From contig CM041465.1 of the NCBI GenBank assembly GCA_023213395.1, positions 229,221,741-229,285,740 of the forward strand: a stretch of 64,000 nucleotides of DNA, written 5' to 3'. The translations under genes and the position numbers were made by a program. This document shows, piece after piece, positions 1-12,444 of the stretch (its first letter is position 1; every line of letters begins with the position of its first letter). Origin of the DNA: Cycas panzhihuaensis (lineage: Eukaryota > Cycadophyta). The notes under the pieces were generated by a model. The model made no database searches. It worked only from the letters and a program-made list of their open reading frames with translations, and was not told where the DNA came from.

Positions 1-138
1 CGTCGCTTATAAAACATTTATCTCCTACGTTTTCTTATAAATCCTTTATTGTTCACCTTGTTCACCTTGTATTACCTATTCCATCCATATCCTTATCTAC
101 AAATCACTCATATTTATTGCTTATCCATACCCCATCTC

Positions 139-543
139 TATAGAATATTTGATCTACTTTGATATACCATATTAATACTGTGTATAAACAAAATATATAT
201 CAACCATTAATATGTTCATCAATATGTGGAATAATCATATAATCAATTAATAATATAATAGATAATAAGGGAAATAAAAAATGTTAATCATAAAACCATA
301 AATATAATACAATGTTGAATATAGAAATCTATAAATAAGAAAAACCACCTCTAAAATCATGTATGAGATCTTATATTAGAAAACCATAACAATTCATCTA
401 GCCTCATAAAGAAAGCTAGGTGATCTATTTTTTCTTACAATATATATGCCCTTATATACTTGTATTATCTCATCATCAACCAATGATATTTCAACATTAA
501 ATTAAATATTGCATTGAGTATTCTTAAATTCAATATTTTAGCA
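139..543 (-). repeat. W 3' LTR (left copy)
   Basis: This copy matches 2896-3368 throughout. Shared blocks include the stretch around 345-420, which says the same as 3105-3185, and the stretch around 470-500. The left edge begins TATAG where the other copy begins TGTAT, which fits a decayed TG terminus. The inner end is set by the pyrimidine run that follows it. Confidence 0.6.
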
Positions 544-2883
544 CTCCTATTTAATGTTTAATTTATGAAACTTCTTAATGCCTTCATAATTAAAGAATCA
601 TGTATAATATCTCACTTACCTTTATCCTCATATCACTTGTATCAATAAACCAAACTCATATTTATGCTTATTCTCTTATAAAAAAATATCATATAATTTT
701 TTTCACCACTTGTAAATCATTAAGTAAATATGACTCAAACTGATCATTTTATATGAAGTCTAGCCTCAATAACTTGATATCTTCTACGTGTAAACTATGA
801 AATAATATTATCAATTTATCAATATACTAAATTATTAATATCCATATAAGACAAAAATTATCTACTAAAATGCATGGGTAACTAGACATTATAATCATTA
901 GTTGACTAGAAAGTGTTTCTTGTACGTGGTTTATCAACTTCATTAAGAAAAATAATATACCTTAAAAATAAGTTAAATTACTTAACTAAACAAATATGAT
1001 GTAACAAAAGTAGAGTTGAATCTTCTTTCACCTCTTAGCTTATGAGATAGGGGATAACTCATGTGTTATCCCCTATTAATAATTTTGCATGGCTAACCCT
1101 TATAGGTTTCTTTGGTGACTAATCTCTTTCATTCATCTCATCAAACTAACATACTCTATAAACATGGCATACCACTTAGCCCATCAAGTTTATTACAATA
1201 AAGTAGCATATATAATATGTTCCACACCACTTTTCATACGTGGTTATTAGATTTCTAACTGAAAACATATATTTAGTTAGACTCCTAAATAGTTGATTCT
1301 AATTTTAAGGATAACCTATAAGCATTATTGCCAATCAATTTTTTATATAAATAATCTTATAAGATCTCTCATCATCTCATATTAGGTAGGTAACTCTAAA
1401 TATTCTTTATCAAATAATATTCGTTTAATCATTTTAGGTGGTATCAAATGTGCTTCTCATTCATTTGACCAAATTAGATGATCTTTCATCTTTTTATTAA
1501 CTTTTCATCACCATTCAATTAATATGTGTCTTATAATAGGTATTCAAACATTAAATTTATTCATTCTTCTTCTTAGGGGATTAATAATTTCATGTTGAAC
1601 ATATAAATATATCTTCTTTGTTTTTATAAAAAATAAGTTCTCATATGTACTTACTAATATTTGAAATTAAGCTTTAATTTGTAATAAATGAGCCTTAAAT
1701 GTCTTTTTTTTTTTTCATCAAAAATGTATATCCATTTATCAACATGCATCCATATACATCTAGGAACCCTCAAGATCATCAAGTAATGCTAAAATGTGTT
1801 TCAAAAGTCTCAATTAACATGCCAAAATTTATTTACTTAAACATCATTAATTAAAATATCTATAATACAACATCCAAATTATGGCTTATAATTGCTCATT
1901 TTGCCTATCTTTAAGTTTTTATTCTAACAATTTAGATGAAACTTAAATCTAATATCATATTGAAAAGTTATGCTCAAAATAATGTCATTATATTATTAAA
2001 AATGTATTAAGAGTTTAAAAATAGTTTTGGGATAGTTGAATGGCTATTACTAAAATGATCACAACTTTTTATTTCGATATCCAATTGAATCATAACTATT
2101 TCTAATAGAAAGTAGACTTTAAGGCATGCATATTAAAAAATATTTGAAGTCAATTGGATACCTATATCCCCTATTATAACCATTTGAATTTGTGTTAATA
2201 ATTTTTTAACCTTATAGATGGTAATAGACAAGAGGTCAAGATTGAAACCCTTATAAATTTTATAATTCTATTTTAAATTCTATAGTATAACCACTTAAAT
2301 TTGATAGCATAGATATGGTTGTCTCATATCTATAATTGTTTTTTCTAAATTTGGCTATTTATACTTCCAAAATCATAAATCTTTGATAAAGCCCTCATTT
2401 TAAAGCTTTAAAAATTCTTCATCCAAACTTCTTCAAATATTTTCATAAAACCCTAGTTAGAAACCCATATTTATTTTTAACTTCACTTCAAGGCATAAGG
2501 AATCTCCATAAAATTATAATTCTCTATTAGTTCACACCATTAAAATTGTATAAATCTCTATTTTTAAATTTATTTCTTAACAATAATAATTGATATTTTT
2601 TCTTAAAATAAACAATTAAAAAAGGTGTAAATCCCCCAAATAATCTTGGTTATAATTAGCAATAGGTTCTTGATTTAAAATGTCTCTCATCTCAACTAAT
2701 ACTAGCTCATACTATGTCCTATCACTAGCTCATAGTGGCTCATATAGGCTCTTTAATATCTTTGTATAACACAAGTATCAATTATCTTTAGATGATGAAA
2801 ATCATCGCCATAGCATGTAGTTTTTAATATCCTACTTCAACTCATCTTAAATTGCCTTTGCATTGATTTATTGCTTTGCTTGG
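544..2883. other. W interior, no coding seen
   Basis: The stretch is AT-rich and full of stops in all frames. I find no gag, protease, integrase, RT or RNase H motif on either strand. It is best read as the leader and body of the non-autonomous element W. Confidence 0.5.
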
Positions 2884-2895
2884 GCTATGATACCA
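2884..2895 (-). other. W primer-binding site (tRNA-Met type)
   Basis: Plus-strand gctatgatacca is the complement of TGGTATCATAGC, one base away from the common plant initiator tRNA-Met primer site (TGGTATCAGAGC). It ends exactly where the right repeat begins. This fixes the minus-strand orientation of W. Confidence 0.7.
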
Positions 2896-3368
2896 TGTAT
2901 AAATTTGATTTACTTTGATGTATCATATTAACAATGTATATAAGTAGGACATATAACAACCATCAATGTATTCATCAATATGTTGAAGCATCAATAATTA
3001 TATGATCATTAAGTAATATAAAGGATAATAAGGACAATTAAATAGTTAAATATGAAATCATAAATATAATACAATACTTAATATAAAAATCCTATGAATG
3101 GGAAAACCACCTCTAAAATCATGTATGATATCTCATATTAAAAAATCATAATGAGTCATTTAGCCTTATAAAGAAAACTAGGTGATCTAATTTGTCTTAC
3201 AACATACCTATATTTATACACTTATGTCACCTCATCATCAACCAATAATATTTCAATGATTTATAAACTACTTAAATCATGTGTGAGAACCTTTGTACCA
3301 ACTAATGATATTTCAACCACTAAATTAAATATTACTTTGAATATCTTAAAAATTAATAATCCAATAGC
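2896..3368 (-). repeat. W 5' LTR (right copy)
   Basis: This copy starts with TGTATAAATTTG next to the primer site. It carries about 60 extra bases relative to the left copy, near 3255-3315. That insert repeats the phrase around atgatatttcaa, so it looks like a local duplication. The outer end is uncertain. Confidence 0.6.
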
Positions 3369-6019
3369 CTCATGTTTTTAACTTCCTAACTAACCCTTTA
3401 CATATAATACCCCTTAGTTTCTTTATTACTTTGTCATATCTATTCTCTTGTTGTAGGTCCATATTGATCTACCATACTACTAAATATCCCTCACCTTATT
3501 TTATTCTAACATTGCCTCTACCCATTTGTCATATCTCTTATATCATTGTTCTTATTCTCTTATTTATTATTCCTCGAATGTGTGTTATTACTTACCACTA
3601 ATTTGTTCCACCACACTAACCTTAACATATCTTCTAATTTTATCCCTACCATTAATATAGATTCTAATTTTAAACCCTTATCAACATTTTCTTATCCCTA
3701 AATAATTTTTGCCATTTAAGGTCAACTCCCCATGAACAAAATGTTCAAGCAAGACACTGGACTTTAACCTAATAGAATTCACATTACATTAGTCTTAGGA
3801 TCACTTTTAACTAGGAACTACCATAAAAGACATTTGAGACAAGATATAAGTACCTATAATAATCGATCATATATGGATTGATTCTTAGAGATGACATAAA
3901 GAAAAACCAAATCTCGATGATATATTACAATTATAAAGTGACATATTAAATATTTAATAGAAACCATCTTCAAATAGGACCTAAAATAATAGGTATTTAT
4001 ATAGTATCCCTCAAGAAATTACTCATTGGTATGGTTATACTTCAAGGGTAAAGTATCTCAAGGACTTTTGATTAATTTGACCTCTATTTGTTAAAAAATT
4101 ATTACATCATCTATAAAATATGGATAGATATCCGTTAAATATTTATACATGCTTAGGTATATTGCCACTAATATCACATATTTATTATAATATAAAACTT
4201 AAAACATACCAAGCTGCCCTCCATACTTAATAGGGCATTTCAGTAGGCTCTTATTTAAAAACAAAGGGGTGGTTATATGATGTCATAATCATGGAATATA
4301 AAACATCAATAACATGCATAATCAATATATACTAAAATGCATAATGTATACCAAGGGGTATTACAATATAGATAGACACAAGTAGATGACATAGAAAAAT
4401 GTAAAGGGAATGCATGATGTATATGTAGGTAGGAGATACAAACATAACCACTGTTAATTGATAAGAGGTTTAAGAAGATTAAGAGAAACAACATGGAGGG
4501 GCATATGATAAAGAGGCATGGTTACAAATAATGCAATGATAACATAAGATAGAAAATCAAATCTCACACAAAAATAGCTCAGATACCAATTGGGATAAGC
4601 CTAAACAATGAGGATATAGTAGCAAAATACTACAAGGATTAAATTTTTAAAAGGAAAAGTCATGCCTTCTTTTACATTGGCTAATGTAATTGACTTCACC
4701 ATTAATTCATGTTCATTATAGTTTGATTATAAAGTCCCCTTTATGATTATTATCACTTTGATGTTGTCTTGATTAGCTAATAAATAATTATAATTATTGA
4801 TTAAAATATGATTATAATAGTGAATATTTATTTCCAAACAATTGATATTATGATGAATATTAAGGTGTACATTGTAATGAGTATTATGGTATACAGTCTT
4901 AAGATGGAGAAAAAATGAATTATTAATAAGAAAATATTGAATCAGCTAGTTTGAATATTGATATTTCTAAATATAATAATATTATTTATAGGGGTATCAT
5001 TTATTTCATCAGTTTAATGACATGCCTAATAAACAATTCCATTATGGCTTTTTATGACTAAAAAAACTTAGAGAAGATTACTTGTCATTTAAGAAGCTCT
5101 TTTGATTATGACTCTATGATAAGCTTTTATGAAGGACAAGATGAAGTGTCTATTATTTTTATAAGATCAACTAAATTTAGAGAAGTAGAAGTATATTAAA
5201 TAGTATAAGATGAAATTGATTAATGAATAGGCTCTAAGATGGACTCTTAAATAAATTAAATTTGATTGAATGAACATAATAGTATTACCCCAAATTATTT
5301 AGAGGATCAAATCTATTATAGTTATTAGAAGAGACAATGTTAATAGTATTTGAATATTAAAAATAAACCCAAAACTAAAAATCTAATGAACTATAGATGA
5401 ATATATAGAGAAGAAATAGATGATATATAACAATGATAATAATGGGTGATACTACTTATAAATCAAATCTCAACTATGATATGATGGAAATAAATATGGT
5501 AGAATTAAAGCAATACTTCTATGCCTTGGTGTTAAACAAAAGTATTTAAAATAAAAATGACTAATTATTAGGTAGGAAAATATATTACATCAAAAATAAT
5601 ATTCCATTCTAAATAAAATTAGTATCATTTTAAACATAATGAGAACTCTAAAGCTTTAAAAGGTATACATAATAGTATATGAACTATACCAACTAATAGT
5701 AAACCTAGGTATAGACCTATTAATAATAAAACCTATCTAAAATATACTCATTAAAAATGAAAATATATGTAATGCATTGTATATTGCATATAAAAGTATA
5801 AGATTTAAAAAAACTTAACAATACTTTTGCACTACACAAAGTCTAAGAAGAAAAAGAAAGTATTATAAACTTAATACATATGACTAACAAGGCACTTAAA
5901 GACCTAGTAACAATACATTATATGTAAAAGATTATGTATGGGTTCGTGTAGAGTTGATAAAATGCAAGTTTCTCTAATGAATATAATGCTTAAAGAATTA
6001 AAAATAAGTGTTATATGGT
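3369..6019. other. Unassigned AT-rich sequence
   Basis: I recognise no gene, and no paired LTR closes on itself here. Short open readings at 4306-4494 and 5904-6086 (minus) have no family resemblance and look like chance. The only landmark is an isolated primer-site-like motif at 4577-4588. Confidence 0.5.
4577..4588 (-). other. Orphan primer-site-like motif
   Basis: Plus-strand gctcagatacca is the complement of TGGTATCTGAGC, one base off the tRNA-Met primer site. The sequence to its right (attgggataagcc) could be the start of a minus-strand 5' LTR. I could not find a second copy of that LTR in the window, so the element would be truncated or its partner lost. Confidence 0.35.
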
Positions 6020-6400
6020 TATTGGGGTTAATGATCATCACCCCACTCTCACCTTTCAACCAGGAGTGCACACTCCACTCCCACAAATTTACATATGTGC
6101 GTTATCACATGTGAAGGTAAGTGTAAGATAAGGTTGAGTTGATTTGAGTTAATTTGAGTTAAGTTTTTAATATTTTATTATTATTTAAATTCTAGGGGTT
6201 GAGGAGTTTCCGTCCTCCCCCAAATTATATATTTGGAGGGGTGTGCAACCTTGGTGTCTTTAGACACTGCCTACTTTTGGACACTTGTAATGCTCTCTCT
6301 CAAAGATGGATTGAATACAAAGGATCTATGTATTTATATAACAATGTATTGATTATGTATTTATGTTCTACCCTGTTCTCCATCATTTATTATTCCTACA
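6020..6400 (+). repeat. Z 5' LTR
   Basis: The copy starts TATTGGGG where the 3' copy has TGTTGGGG, and ends ...CCTACA directly before the primer site. It is about 15 bases shorter than the 3' LTR, mainly because the 3' copy repeats a short ttaagtt-rich phrase near 15555. Confidence 0.8.
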
Positions 6401-6402
6401 TT

Positions 6403-6414
6403 TGGTATCATAGC
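6403..6414 (+). other. Z primer-binding site (tRNA-Met type)
   Basis: TGGTATCATAGC lies two bases after the 5' LTR. It differs at one position from the usual plant copia primer site. Confidence 0.75.
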
Positions 6415-6679
6415 TAAGATTGTTGGACTATTGAAAGTTTTTTTTAAGAGCAAGAAGATCCATTAGCATTTGAAGCAGATCTACTCATAGCAAGCAAATA
6501 TCGATTATATTTATTTTCTACAAAGTTTTTTTAATAGTTCCTTGTATTATTTTTCATCAGATCTACTTATTCTTGATTTATACTTATGAAATAATAAATA
6601 TTTTCTTAGATCTATGTAAGAGCACAACTGTAATCAATATTTATTCAAGTTTTTTTTAAATCTATACTATATATTCTTC

Positions 6680-6860
6680 AGGTCTGCATATTTTATTAAA
6701 TATTTGACCATTTTATGGTGTATTTTGTCTATATATTCAATATTCTCTCATATCTATGCAAGATTTTCTTTATATCTGTATATTTTTATTAAATATATGA
6801 CCATTTTTTGTACATTTGGTCTATTTATTCAATAGTTTCTTTCAGATCTGTGTAAGTTTT
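6680..6860 (+). repeat. Imperfect tandem repeat in Z leader
   Basis: Two units of about 92 bases sit head to tail at about 6680-6771 and 6772-6860. Each opens with a tctg phrase, runs through attaaatat, tgaccatttt and ttcaata, and ends with an atctatg- or atctgtg-like phrase. Weaker partial copies seem to lie upstream (about 6560-6630). This looks like repeat expansion in the untranslated leader. Confidence 0.5.
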
Positions 6861-7125
6861 GGTGCATATTCAGCCTAATAAGCCTCTTGGAGAAATTATA
6901 CTATAGATTTTATTATTTATTTCACTATTTTTTTAGATTTTGGTAAGCTATAGCGCATCTACAACCATATTGGTTTAATTATTTATATTAAATTTTAAAC
7001 CTTATATATTATAAAGTTTATTTATTTAAATTTTTTAATATTATTTTTATTTTCACATTTTTTATTTTTTAGGCAACTTGATCCCTTGGTTTAAAAAACT
7101 TATGTAATAGATCTGACACTTGAAA

Positions 7126-7334
7126 TATAAAAATCTTTTGAAGAGGAACAAATTCACTCCCTCTCAATGTCTTTATTGATGATATGTTGTACACATATAT
7201 ACAAGTATAAGGTGGGTACAAATGGTAATCGCTCAACCATGTAACGCCACTTGTCATCTTGAGAAAGGAGAGAAAGGGGGTATATGGCCCTTATATTAAA
7301 TATTATAACCTAAGGTAAAACATTACCTTTTATA
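7126..7334 (-). repeat. A 3' LTR
   Basis: The copy is identical to 12231-12439 except at nine positions. Most differences are transitions, and one turns the terminal TG into TA. Confidence 0.92.
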
Positions 7335-7343
7335 TCCCCTCTT
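7335..7343 (-). other. A polypurine tract
   Basis: Minus-strand AAGAGGGGA touches the inner edge of the 3' LTR, where plus-strand DNA synthesis would be primed. Confidence 0.75.
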
Positions 7344-7353
7344 AATGTTTTAC

Positions 7354-10300
7354 CTATCTTAACCCTAGTAGGTTTCTAAAAGTACTGAATTTCTCTTTCC
7401 CAAGAGGTTTAGTGAGCATATCGGCAATTTGATCTTCTGACAGACAATGTTGAAGTTTGATTTCTTTATTATGTACCTTTCCCTAATAAAATGATGATGT
7501 ACTTTGATATGCTTTATTCTGGCATATAAAACTATATTCTTTGTCATTTTTATGGTACTTTGATTGTCACAAAATATTTGAGTAGACATTGTTTATTTTT
7601 CTCCTAGTTCTTGTAGTAGTTGTCTAATCCATATCTTTTCACAAGTGGCATTGATTGCTGACTTGTATTCTGCTTCTATTGATGACAATACAATAATTGA
7701 CTATTTTTTACTGCTCCATGGGATCAAGGATTTTCTAAGGAAGAAATAATATCCTGATATTGACTTTCTATCTGTTTTGTCTCTAGCCCAGTCTGAATCA
7801 CAGAGACCTATTAATTGTGTGTCATTCTCTCTATTATATTTCAAGCCAAGATTCATGATTCCCTTCAAGTAACATAAGATTCTTTTTGTAGCATTCCAAT
7901 GTAGGATTTTAGGATTTTCCATGAATATAGAGATCAACCCTACAGCGTATGATATGTCAGGTCGTCTGGCTGTGAGATAGATTAAGCTTCCAACTAATTG
8001 TTTATATTGTGTGGTATCAACCGAAGCTGCATCCTGTTCTGCTATCAACACAATCCCTATTTCCATTGGTGTACTGACACTATTACAATTCTCCATTCCA
8101 AACTTAGTCAACAAGTTCTTTACATACTTTGTTTGTGAGAGAGTAATAGAAGAATTATTTTATTTAACTTCTATTCCAAGGTAGTAATGCAGCATTCCTA
8201 AATCCGTCATTTCAAATACCTTTTCAAACTTATCTTTGATAAATGCTATTGAATTTTTATCATCTCCAGTGATCAACATATCATCCACATATACTACAAC
8301 AATGGAGATAGAACCTGAATTACCTTTTACATACAAACTATGATCAGATTCACATCGATGAAAACCATTTTCTGTTAAGTATGAGTCTAATTTAGCATAC
8401 CAAGCTCTTGGAGCTTGTTTAAGCCCATACAGTGCCTTCTTTATTTTGCAAACCATATTTTCCTGTCTTGCTTTTATGTATCCTTTTGGTTGATACATAT
8501 ATACCTCTTCCTAAATATCCCCATTCAAGAACGCACTTTTGACATCTATTTGATAGATTTCCCAACCTTTTTGGGCAACAAGAGCAATCACTGTTCTTAC
8601 CATGTTTAATTTTGCCACAGGTGAAAACATTTCTTCATAATCGATTCCTACTGTTTGAGTATAGCCTTTTTTACTCTGGCCCGGCCTTGTATTTCTCTAC
8701 TTCTCCATTTGGCTTCTCTTTTATCTTGTATACACATTTACAGTTTACAATGGGTTTGTCTTCTGGAATTGGGACAAGGTCCCATGTCTTGTTCTTTTGT
8801 ATAGGTTCAATTTCAGTATCCATTACAATTTTCCAATTTCAGAAACTATTGGCTTCTTTATAAGAGTTTGGTTCAATGGAACTAAGCAAAGCATGAGGTT
8901 TCTGTGATCTTGTTTGATGTTCAAATATATCTCCTTTTGTTTTTTTAAGAGTTTTAAGATACCACCTTAGTACCTTTTTTGAGGTGTACTCTTGTAATAT
9001 TTTTTCTTCATCTCTGGAGTTAGAGCTAGCGTCTAATTTGAGGTTGCAACTACTGGTTAGTTGCTTATCTGGATTCTCATTTTTTAAAGAATCTTCTCCT
9101 ATCTCAATTCTTTCTAAAGTTATGTCTGAATTGTCTTCCAACTGGTCAGGACATATATGCAAATGATCTTCATCAATCTATATTGCTGTATCAATATTTT
9201 CTTTTCTCTCATCAAAAATTATATCCCTGCTGACATAAAGCTTATTTGTTTTTGGATCCATATACCTGTAAGCTTTTAAATGGTTGCTATATCCAACCAT
9301 TATGTATTCAATACTTGTATTATCTAATTTGACTCTCTTCTTGTCTGGAATATGAACATAGGCCTTGCAGCCAAATATTTTCAAATGGCTTACATCAGGT
9401 TTGTGTCCTGACCAAGCTTCTTCAGGAGTTATATTGTCTAAGGATTGAGTAGGGCTTCTGTTGATTAAATATGTAGCTATATGTATAGCTTCTGCCTAAT
9501 ATTTCTTTGCTACATCTTTACTATTTAGTATGCAATGAGCCATTTCTACAATTGTTCTATTCATTCTTTCTGCTACTCCATTAGATTGAGGTATATACGA
9601 AGTTGTGAACTATCTTTGAATTCCATGTGTTTTGTAGAAATAAATAAATTCATTAGACATAAACTCACCACCTCTATCAGACTGAACATATTTGATCCTT
9701 TAACTGCTTTCCAATTCACTTGCAACTTTAAATTCTTTGAAATATCTAAATGTTTCTAATTTGCTAGATAGAAAGTATACCCAAACTTTTCTAGAGAAAT
9801 CATCAATGAAGGTCAAGAAATACCTTGATCTATTTGTCGAGATGGCCGAAAAAGGACCCCATAGGTTAGTGTGCATTAATTCCAATTTGCATTGTGCGCA
9901 CCATGTACTCTTTGAAAACAGAGTTCTGTATTGCTTTCCCATCATACAACTTTTACATATAAAATGGTTAAATGAGATATCTGGTAGACCATTTACTATG
10001 TTATATTTTTTTAATCTTTATAATCTATCATGAGAGATATGACCATACTTCAAATGCGAAGTTTCATTATTATCAGTACTATCTACAGCAAAAGCTTTTA
10101 CATTAGAAATCATTTTGGTAGGGCCTTTGTCAGGCATTACAGGAGTTGAAAGGAGTTTATACAACCTATTGCATTTTTCTCCTTTAGCTATAACTATCCC
10201 ATTTCTTTTCATATCAAGAATATAAGAATATCCATGTTCATCGAATATTGTTCTTAACTTTTTATCACTCAGTTGTGAAACTGACAGAAGATTCTTTTTA

Positions 10301-11496
10301 ATTCTAGGTACAAAAAAGACATTGCCAATACGTTGAACCTTTCCATTGATGCATATGGCGATCTGTCATATTCCCCTTATGTGTAAGGGAAAATTATCTT
10401 CTAACTCAACAGATGTGTTGCATTCATAGGATTTGATGATTTCAAACCATTCTTTGACTCCTGTCATGTGATATGAGGCACCCAAGTCTATATACCAATT
10501 TTCTGTTGCACTTGCATTTGCTGCCAGGGCTGCAGTAAAGGTAGTTTCAATTTCTTCTTCTTTTGGTATATCCTTTTCTTTTCTATAATTCCCAAATACC
10601 TGCTATTTTCCTTTTTGTAGTTCTGCATGTTTCTGGTAACACTGATAGGGGTAATGACCTGTTTAGCCATAGTGATAACAAACATCAAAAGCTCTACAAT
10701 TACTTGAGAAGTGACCTGGTTTTCTGTAGTTAAAACATACTCTCGCATCTTGAGGTGGATTGTTGATCATTCTTCCTTGTTGTCTTCCTTCCATCCAATG
10801 TCCCCTCTGACTTGCTGGTGTTCTTCCTCTTGATCTGGGATTAAATTATCCTCTTTCTCTGCCTCCTATCTGAAGTTTCGAAATGAGAGCATCTTTAATT
10901 TCTGACTTTTCTTTGTACCTTTGATTTCTCTATTCTTTTGCTTACATATGTCCTGTCAAAGTGTCAAAAGACATTGTGGCAGTATGTCCTCCTCCTATCA
11001 ACATATTCACCATGTTATCAAAGGACTTTGGAAGTTTATTGAGCACCAGATAAATTAGTTCTGTGTCTGTTAACTTCTCTCCTGCTGTGAGAAAGGCAAT
11101 TTTTATGCTAGTTAACTTGGTTAAGAAATTTGACACAGTTTATCCTTCTCTCATTTTCAATTTATAAAGCTTTTCTCTTAATGCCACAATCATGGCTTCA
11201 TTTTTCCTGCTAAACATCAAAGCCATAACTTTCCATATTTCATTTGTATTTTTTAGGCCATCTACATAAACTAGTAATGAATTAGAAATTGAGAGTTTGA
11301 GGATAGACACAGCAATATTATTCCTTTCCTCCTAACTAATCAAATATGTTATGTTAGCAGGCTATTTTTTATCCCCAGTAATGATTTTCTAGGCCCATTT
11401 TGCTCTCAACAGTCCTTCAATCTTGATTTTCCAGACACTAAAGTTTATTTCAGTGAGTTTCTCACTTTCATTCAATGAACCAGCAGAGGAGGCCAT
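7354..11496 (-). pseudogene. Ty1/copia gag-pol polyprotein of element A, inactivated
   Basis: The start is the ATG at 11494-11496, which opens MASSAGSLNESEKL, a typical copia gag opening. The reading ends near FRNLLGLR with a stop at 7354-7356. Domains in order are: gag capsid (about 11490-10940); two CCHC knuckles (about 10640-10735), each with its second Cys changed to Tyr; protease (near 10480) with DLGAS at the active site instead of DSGAS; integrase (about 10050-9550) with GKQYR after the zinc finger; RT (about 8800-8100); RNase H to the end (CDSDW, SSIEAEY, IFCDNQ). RT keeps YVDD (about 8275-8295). Integrase has HTN in place of the first catalytic HTD, while the SDRGGEF Asp and the later Glu remain. 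One-base deletions near 8680 and 7480 shift the frame. Numerous stops fit single transitions. Confidence 0.93.
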
Positions 11497-12218
11497 TATT
11501 AAGGGCAATTGGAAATAGAAAAATTGAATTAAATTATCTATATGACTGTCATGCGAATTCTATACTGATCAAGTTGTCTGTAATTCTATATAGTACTGAA
11601 GTTGTATAGAATAAGACAAAATTGGTCTTAAAAGAAAGAGCTCAAAAATAAGTATCTAAATCTGGGATTATTTTCTTGAATAAGTTTCTGATGTGAGAGA
11701 AAAAGTCAGACGAAGGAAAAAATCTACACCCAAGGGTTTTTACCTTTTTTAAGAAAAACTTCAGAAAAAACTCTTCAAATCTATGCAAGAAATCACCGAA
11801 AATCTTCGTCTAGGGATCAGAAAGGATTTAAGCACTTGTACCAAGGATTTTGACTGGAAATTTTTGAAAAAATCGCTGAGAGAAAGCTCTAAACCTGTGC
11901 GCCTGTTCTTTGGCCTGAAACAGTGTCGAAACGACTCCAAATGATGTCATCGTAGAAGAGAAAAATGTAGAGGAGGCTTTGATCTTCGATCTAGGTAAGT
12001 TTTGTTGAATTCTGATGACTTTAATTTTTCACGTCCGTACAAGTCCGTATAGGTCTATACAATCATAAAGAAAGGCCGTACAATTCTTCTTTTAGCTTTT
12101 CCTGGATAAATTTGTCTTCACACAACAGATTCTTGTAATAACTATCTATCTTCTTATCTTCTTCTCGTGTTAATGAATCCCAAATTGCTTCTTCATAGGC
12201 AGGAGGACTAAAGGGCCT
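11497..12218 (-). other. A untranslated leader
   Basis: About 720 bases lie between the primer site and the gag ATG. The open reading at 12063-12371 runs straight through the LTR and the primer site and is not a gene. I see no other coding here. Confidence 0.6.
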
Positions 12219-12230
12219 ACTCTGATACCA
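12219..12230 (-). other. A primer-binding site (tRNA-Met type)
   Basis: Minus-strand TGGTATCAGAGT starts right after the 5' LTR end. Eleven of twelve positions match the usual plant initiator tRNA-Met site. Confidence 0.85.
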
Positions 12231-12439
12231 TGTAAAAATCTTTTGAAGAGGAACAAATTCACTCTCTCTCAATGTCTTTATTAATGATATGTTGTACACA
12301 TATATACAAGTACAAGGTGGGTACAAATGGTAACCGCTCAACCATGTAACGCCACTTATCATCTTGAGCAAGGAGAGAAAGGGGGTACATGGCCCTTATA
12401 TTAAATATTATAACCTAAGGTAAAACATTACCATTTATA
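12231..12439 (-). repeat. A 5' LTR
   Basis: The copy is 209 bases, with the primer site on its inner side and TSD tgaaa on its outer side (12440-12444). Confidence 0.92.
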
Positions 12440-12444
12440 TGAAA

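Larger units (their letters stand above)
139..3368 (-). mobile_element. Element W: non-coding LTR retrotransposon
   Basis: Two related direct repeats (139-543 and 2896-3368) bracket about 2.3 kb of AT-rich sequence. A 12-base match to the complement of the usual initiator tRNA-Met primer site touches the inner side of the right repeat, so the right repeat is the 5' LTR and the element reads on the minus strand. A short pyrimidine run (544-552) beside the left repeat would be the polypurine tract. I see no gag or pol reading in the interior, so this looks like a non-autonomous (LARD-like) element that would borrow proteins from a partner. The right-hand LTR limits are uncertain by about 30 bases, and no clean target-site duplication was resolved. 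Confidence 0.6.
7126..12439 (-). mobile_element. Element A: full-length Ty1/copia with 209-bp LTRs
   Basis: Both LTRs are 209 bases and differ at nine positions by my count, the lowest divergence in the window. The perfect TSD tgaaa lies at 7121-7125 and 12440-12444. The primer site abuts the right LTR and the polypurine tract abuts the left one, so A reads on the minus strand and is inserted opposite to its host Z. It is 5,314 bases long and holds one gag-pol reading with all Ty1/copia domains in the order gag, protease, integrase, RT, RNase H. It is disabled by stops, two apparent frameshifts and some active-site changes. Confidence 0.93.

Noticed and set aside
10488-10748. Minus reading of 86 residues in A
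   Set aside because: It is a shadow frame of the zinc-knuckle region. The knuckles read in the adjacent frame, which is the gag frame.
12063-12371. Minus reading of 102 residues
   Set aside because: It crosses the A 5' LTR and primer site, so it is not a coding unit.
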